From Chrysoperla carnea (Eukaryota > Arthropoda > Insecta > Neuroptera > Chrysopidae), in the NCBI RefSeq assembly GCF_905475395.1, contig NC_058341.1, positions 35,169,501 through 35,233,500 of the forward strand: 64,000 nucleotides of DNA, written 5' to 3'. Position numbers and translations under genes: made by a program. Under the pieces are notes generated by a model that was not told the DNA's origin, searched no databases, and saw nothing but the letters and a program-made list of their open reading frames with translations. Positions 10,114 to 24,000 of the stretch are shown in pieces (the first letter of the stretch is position 1; every line of letters starts with the position of its first letter).

Positions 10114-13100
10114 ATATGGAGTAGTAATGATAGATAATATTATATAAAATTTTAAAAGTTTTCGAAGAAAAATGATGACCCTTATAATACAGATTGAGAA
10201 TTAATTAATTCTTTGGAAAATATGAATTATATGAAAAATTAACTCTGGAAGTTTTGCGATTTCTTGAAGGTTAGTTAGAAGTTGTTACCAATATTCTATT
10301 TGAATGATTTTAATCTAAAACTTTTTTTTAATTTCGGTTCTACTTTTTTGAACGGTTTTGTTCAGTCTGTCAGTATATTAATTGTGTATATTCACATAAA
10401 TTATTGTTTAAAATAAAATTTTATAAAAATAATAAATATAATATTGGCCTTAATATTCCATAAAAAGCTGCATCTCCAATGTTGTTATTTTATTAAAGGA
10501 TTGTGTTTTTGTAATCTCTTATATGATTTTATTCTCATGGCAGTTGTATGAAGTGGATTCAGTTTACGTATATGAATTCAGTCTATATAGTATTTATTGG
10601 TATTCCGTAACAAAAATGAAAATTAAAGGTTTTAAAAGAAATTCCATGGTGCCACGGCCCAAAATCCGAGATTTTCTGATGCGCGACAATTGACGAACAA
10701 TATTTTTATTACGAAGTCTGATTCACACCAAAATTCATTTTCATGAAACCTTTACAACAATTGTACTAACTTGGATTCAGTTGCGCCAACACGGACTAAA
10801 TTAGTGAATTGTATTGTGTCTATAACTTCTAGGTCATTACGCATTGTAGATAAAAGTGTAAAACTCGCATTAGAAGACTGATGCTTTTACAATTAAGTAA
10901 AATCCTCTGTCGTGCTTTGTGTTATTAAACCAATAACAACAAGTTATTTAAAAGACATTTTGAAACACATTCTCGTATGATAATTCTTTAAAATATAATA
11001 ACACAAAAATGAAAAGGGAACTCGGGTACATACTGACTGGTTTAAATGGCGTGGTATAATGTTAAGCTATAGCCAGATAGTTCATAGAAGTTTGATTTCA
11101 TATATTATTTATTGGTAAAAGTTTTCTATTGAATCGTCTTGTCTAGTACACTGAGGAAATTATTATAATTAATTGTCAAAAATCGGTATTAAAAGTTTTG
11201 TTCCCAAATGGCTTATTTTCATCTTGGTCGCATCTCTTTTATCTCGCGTCATCACTAGGTGTGATGATATGAAAAAATTTGTAAAATCTATGAAAACCTT
11301 GATTCACAGACCACTTGTATATAAATCCAATACACACTTAACACCATTTCTTTTTTTTATTTATTTCAAATTGATAATAAAAATAGTAACAAATTCAAAT
11401 TGCCTTGTAATAAATAAAAGTATACATTAATATGTTTTTTAATATACATAACAAATCTGTTAATATACCACAAGGCAATCTACTGATCAAGTCTTTACTT
11501 TAAAGTACTTGAATCAAAAAAGAATCATTTTAATTTATTATTTTATTCTCTTAATAACTATTTTTTATTTATATTAATTCTGTCATTTATTTAAAAAAAA
11601 TTATTTAACATCATTTTAAGTGCTATCACTTTATCTTAACAATTTGTGATTCACACAGGCGAGACTGACAGTGAATGTTTGTAATCTTGATAGCTCGCCC
11701 TTGCATTAAATGTTTTGATGTTATTCATCTCATTATGAACTATGCGAAGCGTTCGATCTGTTCTTAAACAAAATGCATAAGCTATTTGGTCTAGAGTAAT
11801 TTGGCATTACAAATTTCATAAGAAAATTTCTATCTCTAATTAATAAACTAATTAATAAAGGAACAATGCTCGAATTTTTCTAGTAATAATAAGGAGGCCA
11901 AATATATTTGTCTTATAACTACTTAAGTTCCTGATGAGTTCATCTCACCGATGTTTTGGAGACAAGATTATATCTAGCAATGGTCAAATCTACTCGAAAT
12001 AAACAAAAACGTAATTGGTTTTTTTTGAATATGTACTGTATTTTAAGTTACATGTTTGCAAAAATTTCATAAGCACTTAACCCAAATAATCCAAAAACCC
12101 AAGTGGATACGTTTGTATTTGATATTATGGTGTCGAATATAATGAACGGGCAAGGTCTGTTTAAAAAACCATTAGTAATCATTCAAGAAAATCGAGAATA
12201 AAGTATGTTTCTTGTCCGAATTTACTAAACTTGATTTTCTAAAATAGTCTCGCCTCAAGAAAATAACTCTGAAGAAGATGTTTTTTAGACAAAAATTAGC
12301 TCGGAAAAATGGTTATCACCTAAATCGGCGATATATTCTAATATAATATATTCAGAGAAATTTTATTTGAATATAAAAAAAAAAATAAAAAGACTCAAGC
12401 TGATTGTATACTTTACCGACTCAATTTATGCCTGTTTTCAATAATATTTTCCTGAAGTAAACTAGGAAACCTAGTTTCAGAGATATCTTGGCTAGATACT
12501 TTGTATGCCTGACGTTCTTACCTGAATTAAAATTTTAAATTTTGTAGTCAATTTCTCTATTAGATTTATGATATCATGTAAGAATAATAATAATTAGTTC
12601 AGACAAACTTTATCATAAGTCCAAGGTAGATCAAACATGTTGATATGTAATTAATTTTCATGTCAAAAATTATTTGCATATTAGATAAATTAATCAATCA
12701 ACAATCATTGAAATTGATCTCATTTACATCAAAAAATGAATAAAATGGTAAGCAAGAGACATGATTCCAAATAAGTTTTGTACCTCTATATTTACAGACT
12801 AAAATATAATAACTAAACTTAAAGTAGCTGTTATAATCTGTACCCGCTTCGCTGGATAACTCCAATTTCATAGGCGAAAACTTTGTCTATGCTATATTTT
12901 TCGTTTTTCCCCTTTTTCTACCGCGCTCTGATACTTTAACAAATTAAGTAAGGTTTTCTCAAAATACATCTCAGTTAAGTAGACCATTTATTATAAAATA
13001 AAACATACATGGGATTATGGTCTCTAATTGCCCATGTCTGTATGGGGATTCTCTATGAGAAGCAGAAATTCTAGCATTTTGTTGCATGTTTTTTCTAAGT

Positions 13101-13975
13101 CAGAAAGAAAACTATTTCGATTTTAATCAAGAATAAAAATTATTTTACAAGTGAAATCCATTCTTCTAAAATTTTTTTGATTGCCTGCTTCAGATATTTA
13201 TTTACATATGGCAGAATAAAAATACATAATTCAATCTTCATCATTAAAATCTCACTTTTCTTTTTTGCACATAATTTGCATATACATTGAATACAGTTAT
13301 CCAAGTAATCCTTGAATATGTTTTCCTCGTAGATTAACGGTAGATTTGAAGAAATTCAAGATCCTTATAGGTAAGTACTTTCAAATGAATCAGTCACTCT
13401 TAATTACTTAATTAAAAATTAGGTGTGAACAATTGCACGTGTCATATAATTGATTGGTATTAATTAGGCATTGTCTACATCAACAGCTTTTATTTCGATT
13501 GACTGTGTATAGAAATGGATTTAATCTCTATCAAACTATTTAGAACAATCAATAATTACAATTATGAATAAGAAAGTTTACAAAATTTTATTGTTTCATC
13601 CGCAGATTTTAATAATCTAAAGAATTTTTAAATTTTGATGTTAAATCATTATATAGCCATTAATATAAATAGAAGCAGTTCGCAAAATACATTTCTGTAC
13701 ACAGTATTAGTATTCGCGCATAAATAGCACTCAAATTAATTTCTAATGCAACATTTTAGATGCATTAGTGTGACATTAATATCATATATTTTTTAATTCA
13801 CAAAACCTGTTTCTAATCTTTATGATTCATTCACACATTAACTACTATTATTATTAATAAATATTTACAATTATTTACAATTAAAGTACTTATATGGCTG
13901 AGGACTTCTTGAAAATATAAAAAACTCATATATAGATTGTTGATGTTAAACTTATATTCAAAAATTAATTCATAC
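10114..13975. other. AT-rich intergenic stretch
   Basis: Long AT-rich region. 10620-10900 (+) is somewhat richer in GC and reads as a stop-interrupted coding-like frame (for example KEIPWCHGPKSEIF), too broken to annotate. The 85-codon frame at 11173-11430 lacks domain features. Nothing else recognised. Confidence 0.45.
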
Positions 13976-14165
13976 AGTAAAAACTAAAAGTAGCTATACA
14001 AATTAAATCAAACAAGTATTTGACTTCAAAAATTAATGCTTTAAATTTTCAGGAAAATATCTTGTATATAAAAAAAGCAAGCGATACATTTATAATTTAC
14101 CAAGGTACAACATGAATATAGTTCCTACCGGGAGTCCCACGACACCTCTCGTTCTTTTTTTAGGT
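13976..14165 (+). repeat. Fragment of the upstream part of repeat family A
   Basis: Shares AGTAAAAACTAAAAGTAGCT, GTATTTGACTTC, AAAATTAAT and CCTCTCG(T/A)TCTT with 35181-35296. At that site the block runs straight into the family A core, so this segment is probably the 5' part of the same dispersed repeat, truncated here. Confidence 0.5.
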
Positions 14166-17100
14166 TGTAATTTTAAGCTTAACTTACTTAACGACTACGT
14201 TTACAAATCAAGAATATGCCTTTTAGCTTTTTACTGATAGAATAATCCCAAATGAATAAGTGTTCTTAAATGTGCATCGTCATTCGGCAGAACATTTTTT
14301 TGTGTAAATATGGATTAATATCTAAATAAAAAATTTGAATTTTGAACAGTTCTCTGGATTTTTAATTAATAAAACATTATACTCCACATTGCCTTTTCTT
14401 TATTGTTGAGATTTAATAGTGCCCATAGCTCCTTAACTATTAGGTTATACCGAAAATTGCTCTTTAGCTATGTCCATCGAGTCACGGCCCACCCCGTATC
14501 ACTTCCATGTTCAGAAATCTATAAGCAACTAAAAAATTGGATTTGTTTTTTGCCACATTTGATAAATAAATGCGTATAAACGTTCATAATTTATTTTTAG
14601 TGATCACGTCATTTTTTATCAAATATAAGAATTTTCTTAGCTTTTCTTGACTGACTGTGTATTATTATTACACAGTAAAAGTACACAGTAGGTACCTGTT
14701 GCAAATTCTGATTATTATTTATATCCTACTTAAAGGACATTGATTTGACAGATTGGGTTATGGTCATTTTATAAATAATAATAATACTAACATTACTAAT
14801 AGACCATAATAATCTGAATAAAGATAAAATCTGTTACGCGGAAGCTGCGTAAACTAAGCGAATTTTCTTAATAATAATTAAAACAAAAGTTTCATTTGTT
14901 GAGATGTTGAATAGTAAAATATATGTTATAAACTACGAAATTTGTTATTGTTAAGAATATGTTAAGAAACTTATTAGATAATAACTTGAAGTAAAATTTA
15001 TAACCTACAGCTTTGTTTTACAAGTTCCGGGGACGATTATTCTTCACTACCCAACAACGAAAGTGGGTTTACGGATATTCTACCTTAAGTAAGTCGGGTC
15101 TAATTACTTGCGACTTTTTCCGTACCTGAAAAGAAGAGTATCATGAGAGAGAGAGAGAAACCGTCGTATTTTTACTATCTTTGTAAACGCTTCGATTTTG
15201 CACCTTGCACAAGCTTCCATTCGTTATAGGACATATATATTAATGAAAACGTAAATATACACATGAGAGTCTCAACTAAGGTTAGTTTTGGCATCCACCT
15301 GGTAAAATCTGTCATCTTCACAAATTAAAAATTCTGTCCATTCTTTCAAAACCAATAGCACATATTTATTGAAAAGGAAATTTGTTAAAGTTTAATATAT
15401 TAACACACCTTAATTTGCAAAAAAAGTTAACTGTTTTTATATTTATTTGTTTATATACAAAGATGTAATTTTATTTTTTTAAATTGATTTTGTAGTGGGA
15501 AGGTAGTAAGCAAAAAATTATTTAGCATTGATGAGTTGTTTTAATTCATAACTTGTTGACATTCGAATTTAATGGGTTTTAAAATCAAGTAGTTATTAGT
15601 ATGTAAACATATTAGATACATGTCTGAAATGAAATGAGAAAATTAATATTATATTCAATACATATACAGTAGCACAAATTTCCATTATTTTTTTTTTTTC
15701 AATGAAACTATCAACAAACTGATTTTCATGTAAAAATTTGATTTGTATACTTATTGACCCGCTTTTATCATCAGCCTGACCTTAACATTGTAAACTACTA
15801 TTTCAACTTAGCTTTTATTCCGACCAACCTTTTCTGGTTTCCTGATCATATCATAGTTAACGAGTACAAATAAGTTGCAATTTTTCGACGATAAAGAGAA
15901 GGTATAAGTTTATCTGCTCCTAATTTTGTAATTATAAATACTTTTAGACCCTTAGTTAGGGTACATGTAAGCCCTTAATTTTATTAAGTACATCAATATG
16001 ATATTTTGACTTCGTATAATGCGTTTGTTCATTGGCGCAGCACAGCTGAAATCCGAATTAAAAAGCCGTAATCGGAATCCCTTCATATTTGGGTACAAGT
16101 GCTGAGACACCTAAATGACCAGATCAATCCTAATAAGTATTTTTGTTCAATTATTGAAAAATAAATTGCGTCACAGCTGCGTTCAATTGCATTGCATCGG
16201 TGGACTAACCAACCTATAATAACAACCTTTTTTTTTAATAATTAAATTTTGATATTCGAGTTCTTTGGAGTCATGTTAAAATTCTTTGAAGTCCCGATAG
16301 GTTTTATTTTAAAGTTGTTTAATGCGGATGTTTTGTTGAAATCTGCCCTTTTACTGTTTAATTCGATATACTGTTATTAAGGATATTCATTCACCAACTT
16401 GTTTTCCTATGAGCGTTCATAGGAAAATTCTGTTAAAAGTTTAAATAATTATTAGCTATGGTAAAAGTTTCAAGTAAAGTTATCGATATTATTTTTGGGA
16501 ATTTATAAATTTTATAAAATTTCCATTTAGTATCATGTTAAACTTTGCTTTTGTCATTTTTTAAACTTAATACTTAACGAAATTAATTCGACAACATTAT
16601 ATATTTCTTTCTTTCTTAAATCATTCAAAATCATATAAACTTTTTTATATTATCAAATTTTTTTTATTTGCCTTTTTTAACTAACAATTTTCATTAAATG
16701 AACGTCCTTACAGGACAATTAATATGTTAAAGGTGAAACTAATAAATGATTACTTAGTCGTTAATCATTTTCATACCTGTTTTTCTATATAATTTATTTT
16801 TATTTAATTATTTAAAATACTTTTTATCAATTGATACATGAAACAAAGTAACAAGCAATTTGATATTATTTTTAATCAATAATACCGTAGATAAATAAAT
16901 TTAACAATAGTCTATTAACACTTGGTATAACATGCGTGTTATGAAAAAAAAAATCATTAAATAATCAATTAACAATCATTTATTTTTGATTACGCAAAAA
17001 AAAATAAAATCCACTTTTAATTTCCTTATTACTCAATTTATCACATGCATTATGCAGTCATATAAATATTATAGTCACGATGTTCTACCTTTAATTTCGT

Positions 17101-20100
17101 AACATAAATTTTAAGAAATATGGCAGCGGTGGCACTAATACGAGAGGGATAGCATTTTTCTGCCAAATAGTTTGATTATGTAAATCTCTGAAAGTGTGCA
17201 AAATAACAAAAAATTGTTAAATGAGTAAAATAATTACAAGCAAAGAAAAATGAATCAATATGATGGAAATATGGCACGATACAATAAGATACAATAACTC
17301 GAGGTCTACTCGAGATTTCGGAATGCAGTAGAACACCAATTCTTCATTTTCCATACACCGAATGATAGAAAAATTCGTCTAGGATACGCAAGGCATTCAC
17401 ATTCTTAAAGAATCATTGGTCAATACGACTTTTATGTTACAAAAATAAAATAACTCAATCAAGAAAATAATGAGATAGATTAACCTATTCATTTTTATTT
17501 GGACTCGAAAAAAATGTTTAAATTCTGAATGGGTAATTTAATATTAAAATATAGATAGAAATTTTTTAATCATTTCTAAAGCTGATAATTGACCCCTTAA
17601 ACTAGGAATATACTCGAATCTAGTTCCAACTGAAATAGGGACCCTTAACCCTAAATAACTTCAAAACTGTTCCCTACATACCTTTGTGTCCATTGTCAAT
17701 AAATTTTATAAAAATAATATAAGGGGTAATACTATCCGCCTTAGAAGATCCACAACTTAATTCTTATTTATCTCGATTATTTTCAACGCATGTGTTTGAT
17801 TCTATCTAAAATCGTAAAAAACATCTTAAATAGTGGCTTAGGTCATTTTAAAGATGTCATTAAAAATTTAATTACTTGTAATTAGTTACGTTTAAAGTAA
17901 TGTACATATATTTATTATATAATAATTATAATAATTTATATAAGAATTAATAAAAATATGACATTCACTTCAACAAGAAATAATAAAGTTGTCCATAAAA
18001 TATATAATTACTATATTATTTTTATGTTTTATTTTTGTGGAGACTTAGAAAAATTAAAATTAATTTACATATAAATTAATTTATAATATTATAAAAACGG
18101 TAGCTTGTTTTTGCTACGTGCGTTCGCTACTGGGAAAACTTTTCTTTTGTAATTATTGAACCATTAATTTCCAATCAAATGGAGAAACATTAATCGACTA
18201 AATGTCATATGGGGTGTTTAAAATACTCTAGTGTATTCCTTGAGTAATTTTATGCGTACACTCCAGATATTCGTAAAGAACTATTGAACTATAAGGCATC
18301 AAGAATATGCCTTGAGGTAGCAGAAAGGGACCTTGTGAACAGAAGTAAATTTTATTCTTACAAACCAGGACCAAATATATATTTAATAAACACATTTTAT
18401 AATTATTTTGTATCAAATTATTGTATAAAATTTGTTATTTTTTGTGAAAATATAATTTATTTTAAAGTTAAAAGTACATAGAAGTTCATTTGACATAGGT
18501 AAACGAATAGAAAGTCCATGACATGATCGAAATTTAATACATTGATACTTTGACAGAAATGATACTTTTTTTGAAAAGCTTATGAATTTATCTTGTAAAA
18601 AAGAACTTAAATATATTCTGGAAGAAACTATATTATTCCTTTAAAATATTGTTTAGTTTTAAATTTCGATTATCCCTTATGCTCACTTATTGGTTCGTTA
18701 CTTCTTTTAACTGTGTCGGTTTCGGGTTTTGCCTCAAGGAATACACGGCCATACTCAAAGGATGTGGCCTTAAAGTTTTTGTTTATGATCACCCTGTGTA
18801 AAGATGATTTTGAATCAGTTGAATCAAATTTTGAAATCAATAGGAAGTATCATGTTCTTTATGTTACGATGATAAATAGAAAAATCCTGATTATTGTATA
18901 AAAGGCTAAAATGGTTTTACCTAAGGATTTGGAACTAAGGCTAAAACTCATTTAGCCTATGAACTGCGGGCGTCAGCTACTATGTTATGTCATTTAAATT
19001 AACACAGCTTTCACTACAAGCTAAAATGTTTAAACTGCAAGAAGCTTACTTTATGATTTAACCACACAAAAAATATGTAAGAGTTTATTTCTTTTAATTG
19101 ACCGCAATCATAAAATTTTGCTTTTGTACTATTTTTAATGTAACTTTTAATTGTTTATTATGAGAATAGTAAGTTATCCATTAAATTATATAGTTACATC
19201 CACTCATAATAGTAATACTGGTCACACAAACGAAAAGTCTTTTCGTAAGAAAGTGACGATTTCCTCAAATTATTTTTACGCGTTGCTTCCAACGTAAGCT
19301 TGATTTGATTGAGTTACATATGCATTTACAAAAATTGAGATATCAGATTTTAGGAAAGACTCGAATTTTCACGCGACATTGAAGATAATTAATATTATCT
19401 ATCAATATTAGCTTACAACATTAAATTGAACAATCAAAGATATTAAAAAATTATTTCCAACATTTTGCAATATACTGGCCCGAGAATGTTGTGTTTCGGT
19501 CTGTCTTTAAAGCCTATATTTTTTATAATAATTACATTTCTTTTTATAAATATTTTTGCCTTTTTGAATACATGCATTATATTGATAAAAAATTTAGTAG
19601 TATATATATTATCTCATTGTCAATAGTATATCCAATTGCGATTTATAAATATATAATAATGTTAAAATAACAACGAACGAAGAAAATTGTTTAAAAACCT
19701 ACATTTACTCAGTAAAGATATCAATATTAGAACGATTTATAAATATTATCATGGCTAATTTACTTTGTCAATTGATAAACATAATTAGTTCGATGCTCTC
19801 ATAATACTTACTTCCCAAGATGATTTCACGTTTTCTAACAATTTTCCAATTAACATTTTCTTCTCCTTCCTTAGGTTTGTGAAGACACACATTCCTTTGA
19901 CTTTCAAATGTTAAAAGGCCTTAAAAAATATCGAGAAAACCTCTTGAAAAAATAAATAAACATTTATTAATAAAGAAACTGTTAACAAAGGCGATATAGG
20001 TAGACTCACTACCAGAACAACTTTCCCATATACAGCCACTTCTTGAAAAATTTTGTTATCAATAAAAAAATATTTTCTGGAATTGTTTGATGCGTTTGAT

Positions 20101-21014
20101 TAGAGAACTTAAAAAGTTTTTATTGTATTTATAGTAAAAATGTACTTAAATGATTAGTTGATGAGTACCCAAAAAATGATAACTTTATCACTATTAGTAC
20201 AGCGGCTAAGGGCGGTTCGCTACAGATTCGATGTGTTTTTTTCTACTCATACATCATCAATTGCGAACCAAACTTATTTCGAAATTTCCAAAAATGGCTA
20301 TTAGGTCCTCAATAAATGAAAAAGGGAAGACATGGTAGGTCACTTGCCCCCACTGCGTATGCCACTTTTCGCTCATAACGTCTCTTCTAATACAACGACA
20401 GGATTGTATGATGATTCATTTTATTTAAGAGGCCTTAAAAAATGTTTAAATCATTATTTAACAACTCTGAACTAAAATAATTCATTATAGCGAAGCAAGA
20501 GTCGATTTACCTAATTCTAATTTTTTAAAAGCTTGCTGATGCGTACCTAAAAATGAGCTCTATCTCTATAACATTTAGTTTTAATCTTTCTCAAAATTTT
20601 AATAAATTTAAATGGAATGATTGGATTCCATTTAAATTAAATAGCACGACTGTATAACCATAGTCGTCACCACGAAGAAGGGAGGGAAAGAAAGATAACG
20701 TCCCTCCTAATTTTCTTGAATTTTTTGAAAGCATACAAAAAAAAGTAAATAAAGTAGGAAACAAATATTGCAACGGGTTTCTCAGCGCTCACTGAGGGAG
20801 AATGCTTCGAATTCCTGATTTTATGTTCCTTCAATGATTTTATGCTTGTGACGCCTATGCTAATCACGATTGATTGATTATGTATTTACGTTCATTATTT
20901 ACTAATATTCAAATATGTTTTTTAAAATAAATTATTTAATAGATAATTAATTTTTTTATTTTATACGATTTTTTACGTTCAATTGAAATTAAAATAATAA
21001 ATTGATTCAAAACA
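14166..21014. other. AT-rich intergenic stretch upstream of the acyltransferase gene
   Basis: No gene can be supported. 15010-15200 is GC-richer with a short (GA)n run at 15146-15158. 18255-18365 (+) has a coding-like run (ELLNYKASRICLEVAERDLV) after a possible CAG acceptor near 18264, unidentified. 20156-20200 and 20535-20580 share a similar 40-bp block (TGATG(A/C)GTACC.AAAAA.TGA). No promoter motif upstream of 21015 is clear enough to call. Confidence 0.45.
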
Positions 21015-24000
21015 ATGAAACTAAAAATATTCATTTTGATTTTTCTTATATTTTGTGTTTGTGATGAATTAAACGGTGGAATTCCATCATGGCCGTCATT
21101 ACCGGGATTAACTAATCAGGCAATGATAAAAAGATTAATGAAATTTTACACATTACGATCAAAGTCTGAACGCAGTGAACTATGTGAAAAACAAAGTAAA
21201 TTATTATATGAAGGTTTAGAGAAGCAAGAGCTATGGGCTAGCCGAAGTATGTATTTTTATTTTCTAAAACTGGGAATAGTTTAGATATTAATTGATAGCA
21301 AAAATCTAGCTTTTTGTGCGTTTGTAAATTTTGAACACGAATGGTCTTTATTAAAAAACAAACCACTGCGTAGATGCGTAGATTTTACAGAAACAATTTA
21401 CAAAATAACAATTTTAATATGAAAAAACAATTTTGAGTAAAACTTTTCAGAAAACTTTAATGTCTACGTACGGTTTGCGCCTACATACCTAACAGGAGCA
21501 TTAAAGCAGTTTTATCCTGTATATCCCTGTATATTTTCCCTTTAATTATAGTCTATAAAATATTGATGTATTTATGTAATTGAAATAAATTCACAAAATT
21601 ATGAATAATTTGAAATAAAACATAATTTCAAAATTATACGTATACTAATTCTTCGGATCTTTCGATTATTGTAATCATTCATTTAATTTTCTGAAAAATA
21701 CCGCCCTTTTTGTAGTTGTGGATTCATCAGCTAAATTGCAAAATGGAATTACAAAAGGTCACTCATCTGATGTTGGATATTTTGATGAATGTATCAAAGT
21801 TCAGCATGAAAACATCAAAGGAAAATATTGTTTGACAAGTACAAAATCTAATGAAACCTTCAATCTACAAAAATTAAATGAAGTTCGAAAACTAGCAGAA
21901 ATTCGACCAGTAAGCTTTTTCATAATATTGACTTATGTAATCTTGATACCTATTTAATAAAATAGAACAAGTACTGATTTCGTAACGCCCGTTCATCATT
22001 CAAAAATAGCCTTTATCAGAATAAGAAACTACGGCAGTCATCCATTTTAAAATAATCTATTGGCCAAATAATCTATACTTTGAAGAAATATTGTTTGACT
22101 TTGATAATTTAATATGTTATGGTGCCAGGTAAATAAGAAGCTTTTATATTCGTAAAGATGTGCCTAAATGTGTACACCAAAGTATTTGATTCTGATTACG
22201 TGGTGTATAAAATATACAGAGATAGCGAAAAAATAAACGATAGAAAATTTTATTGGTCAGGATTGTTGTTGTAACTACGAGTTGGTTGTGTTGAGTTTAT
22301 CTTCCGTTCAAAAATGGGACACTATTGCTAAAATTTGTCTATTTTTTCCGAATCTAATTTTTTCTTTTTTTATCCTAAAACCTTTATAAAATACATACTC
22401 GATATAAAAAGTCTTACTTAGAAATGTGATTTTTAAAAATTATTTTTTTACATGACTGGTTTATCAAACAAAAATCTCAAAAAGTATATACCTAGAGAGC
22501 AAAGGAGCAAAGTTTGTTTATAGTACTATTTTGTTTATCTATTTTTTTCATTCTTTACATCCATTTCAACATTTTAAACTAGAATTGACAAATGTTTTTT
22601 ATTTCTAGTTTGGAGCTAACGTTATGGATACAATACTAAGAGAAGAAGTATTAGGTTTCTGGGCAATTTGTGTGCCTGATGGATGCACCAGCAAGGAAGT
22701 GCAGGATCATTTAAATACTTTTACTGGTATCGACAACTTCTTTGTTCCGGAGTCTGGATGCCATACAATAGATACATACAAATCGAAATTACACGTGGGA
22801 GATTGGATTGTCATGTAAATAGATGTATTTACACAAAAATCTGTCATGTTATTCACAGATTATTAGAGAAAAATGACTTAAACTTATTAGACTTTGAGCC
22901 TTGAATGAAGCAAAATGTTAATCTTTTTGTCTCTCATTTTGAGAATTGGCAAAAATAAGTTTGGTTATGAAGAAAAATTTAAAAAAGGTTTAACCATGGT
23001 TCAAATTTCAACGATGTTATTTTTCTACCGTATATGTTCAAAGAAAATCATTGGTATAATAATACCTAGAAACAAAGATATATTAGAGACACTGATATAT
23101 TTCATATACCCTGTATATGTAAAATATATCAGTTTCGAAAATCGAAAAACGGCCTCCCTTTTTCCTCCTTTTAGGCAGTTGCAAATTATCTGTTCTTTAT
23201 TTCTATATATTCTGCTATTAATGACGTTCTTTTGACATAAAAAAATCGAAGTAGAAAATTCAGAAAACTCTATTTCCAACAAATCATGGTTAAATGTTTA
23301 TTAAAGGCTTTCCGGTATACAAAAATCACCAGTTTGCTGTATAATTTTCTTAGGAAGCTTAAAATTTCCTGTAGTTTCAAGCTTGAATTTATACTTATTA
23401 AAAATATTTATTTAATGTTTTTGATTAATGTCCAGAATTTTTCTACTAACGTTTTCTTACTTTTACAGAGCGGGTTTAATAACTTTGGGTGTAGTTATAA
23501 TTTTAAGTACAGCTTACGATCTGTGTTTATACTACACAAAAACAGGTATACTTTACAAAAAATGTAATTCCTACTTATTAACTTGATGATTTTCATTTAT
23601 TATTACTTTCTCAAAATTAGAAAATGCTCATCCAATATTAATTGCGTTTTCATGGTTTACAAATTTTCAAAAAATTACAACAGTGAATAATAATCCTGAT
23701 ATGCTACCTTGCTTAAATGGGATCAGATTTATAAGCATGCTATGGGTTGTAATTGGACATCAATATGAGGGATCACAAACACCTTTATGTGTAAACCCAC
23801 TTGATTTATTCGTGGATGTAAGAGTTGGTTTTGGTAAAAGATTTGAAATAAATATTTATTAATTTTTTCTGTATTTATTTTAGTGGCAATATAGAATGTC
23901 TTCGATGTTAATCATTGGAGCTACTGTGTCGGTGGACAGTTTTTTTCTTTTAAGTGGATGTCTTTTGATGTATAGCTTCCTAAAAATGATGTCAAAAAAA

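Noticed and set aside
15146-15158. Short (GA)n tract as a regulatory GAGA element
   Set aside because: It is too short and isolated, and no promoter or gene is seen nearby.
22915-23567. Open frames in intron 3 of the acyltransferase gene (both strands)
   Set aside because: They are Phe/Ile/Lys-rich, overlap each other on opposite strands and lie between well-supported splice sites.
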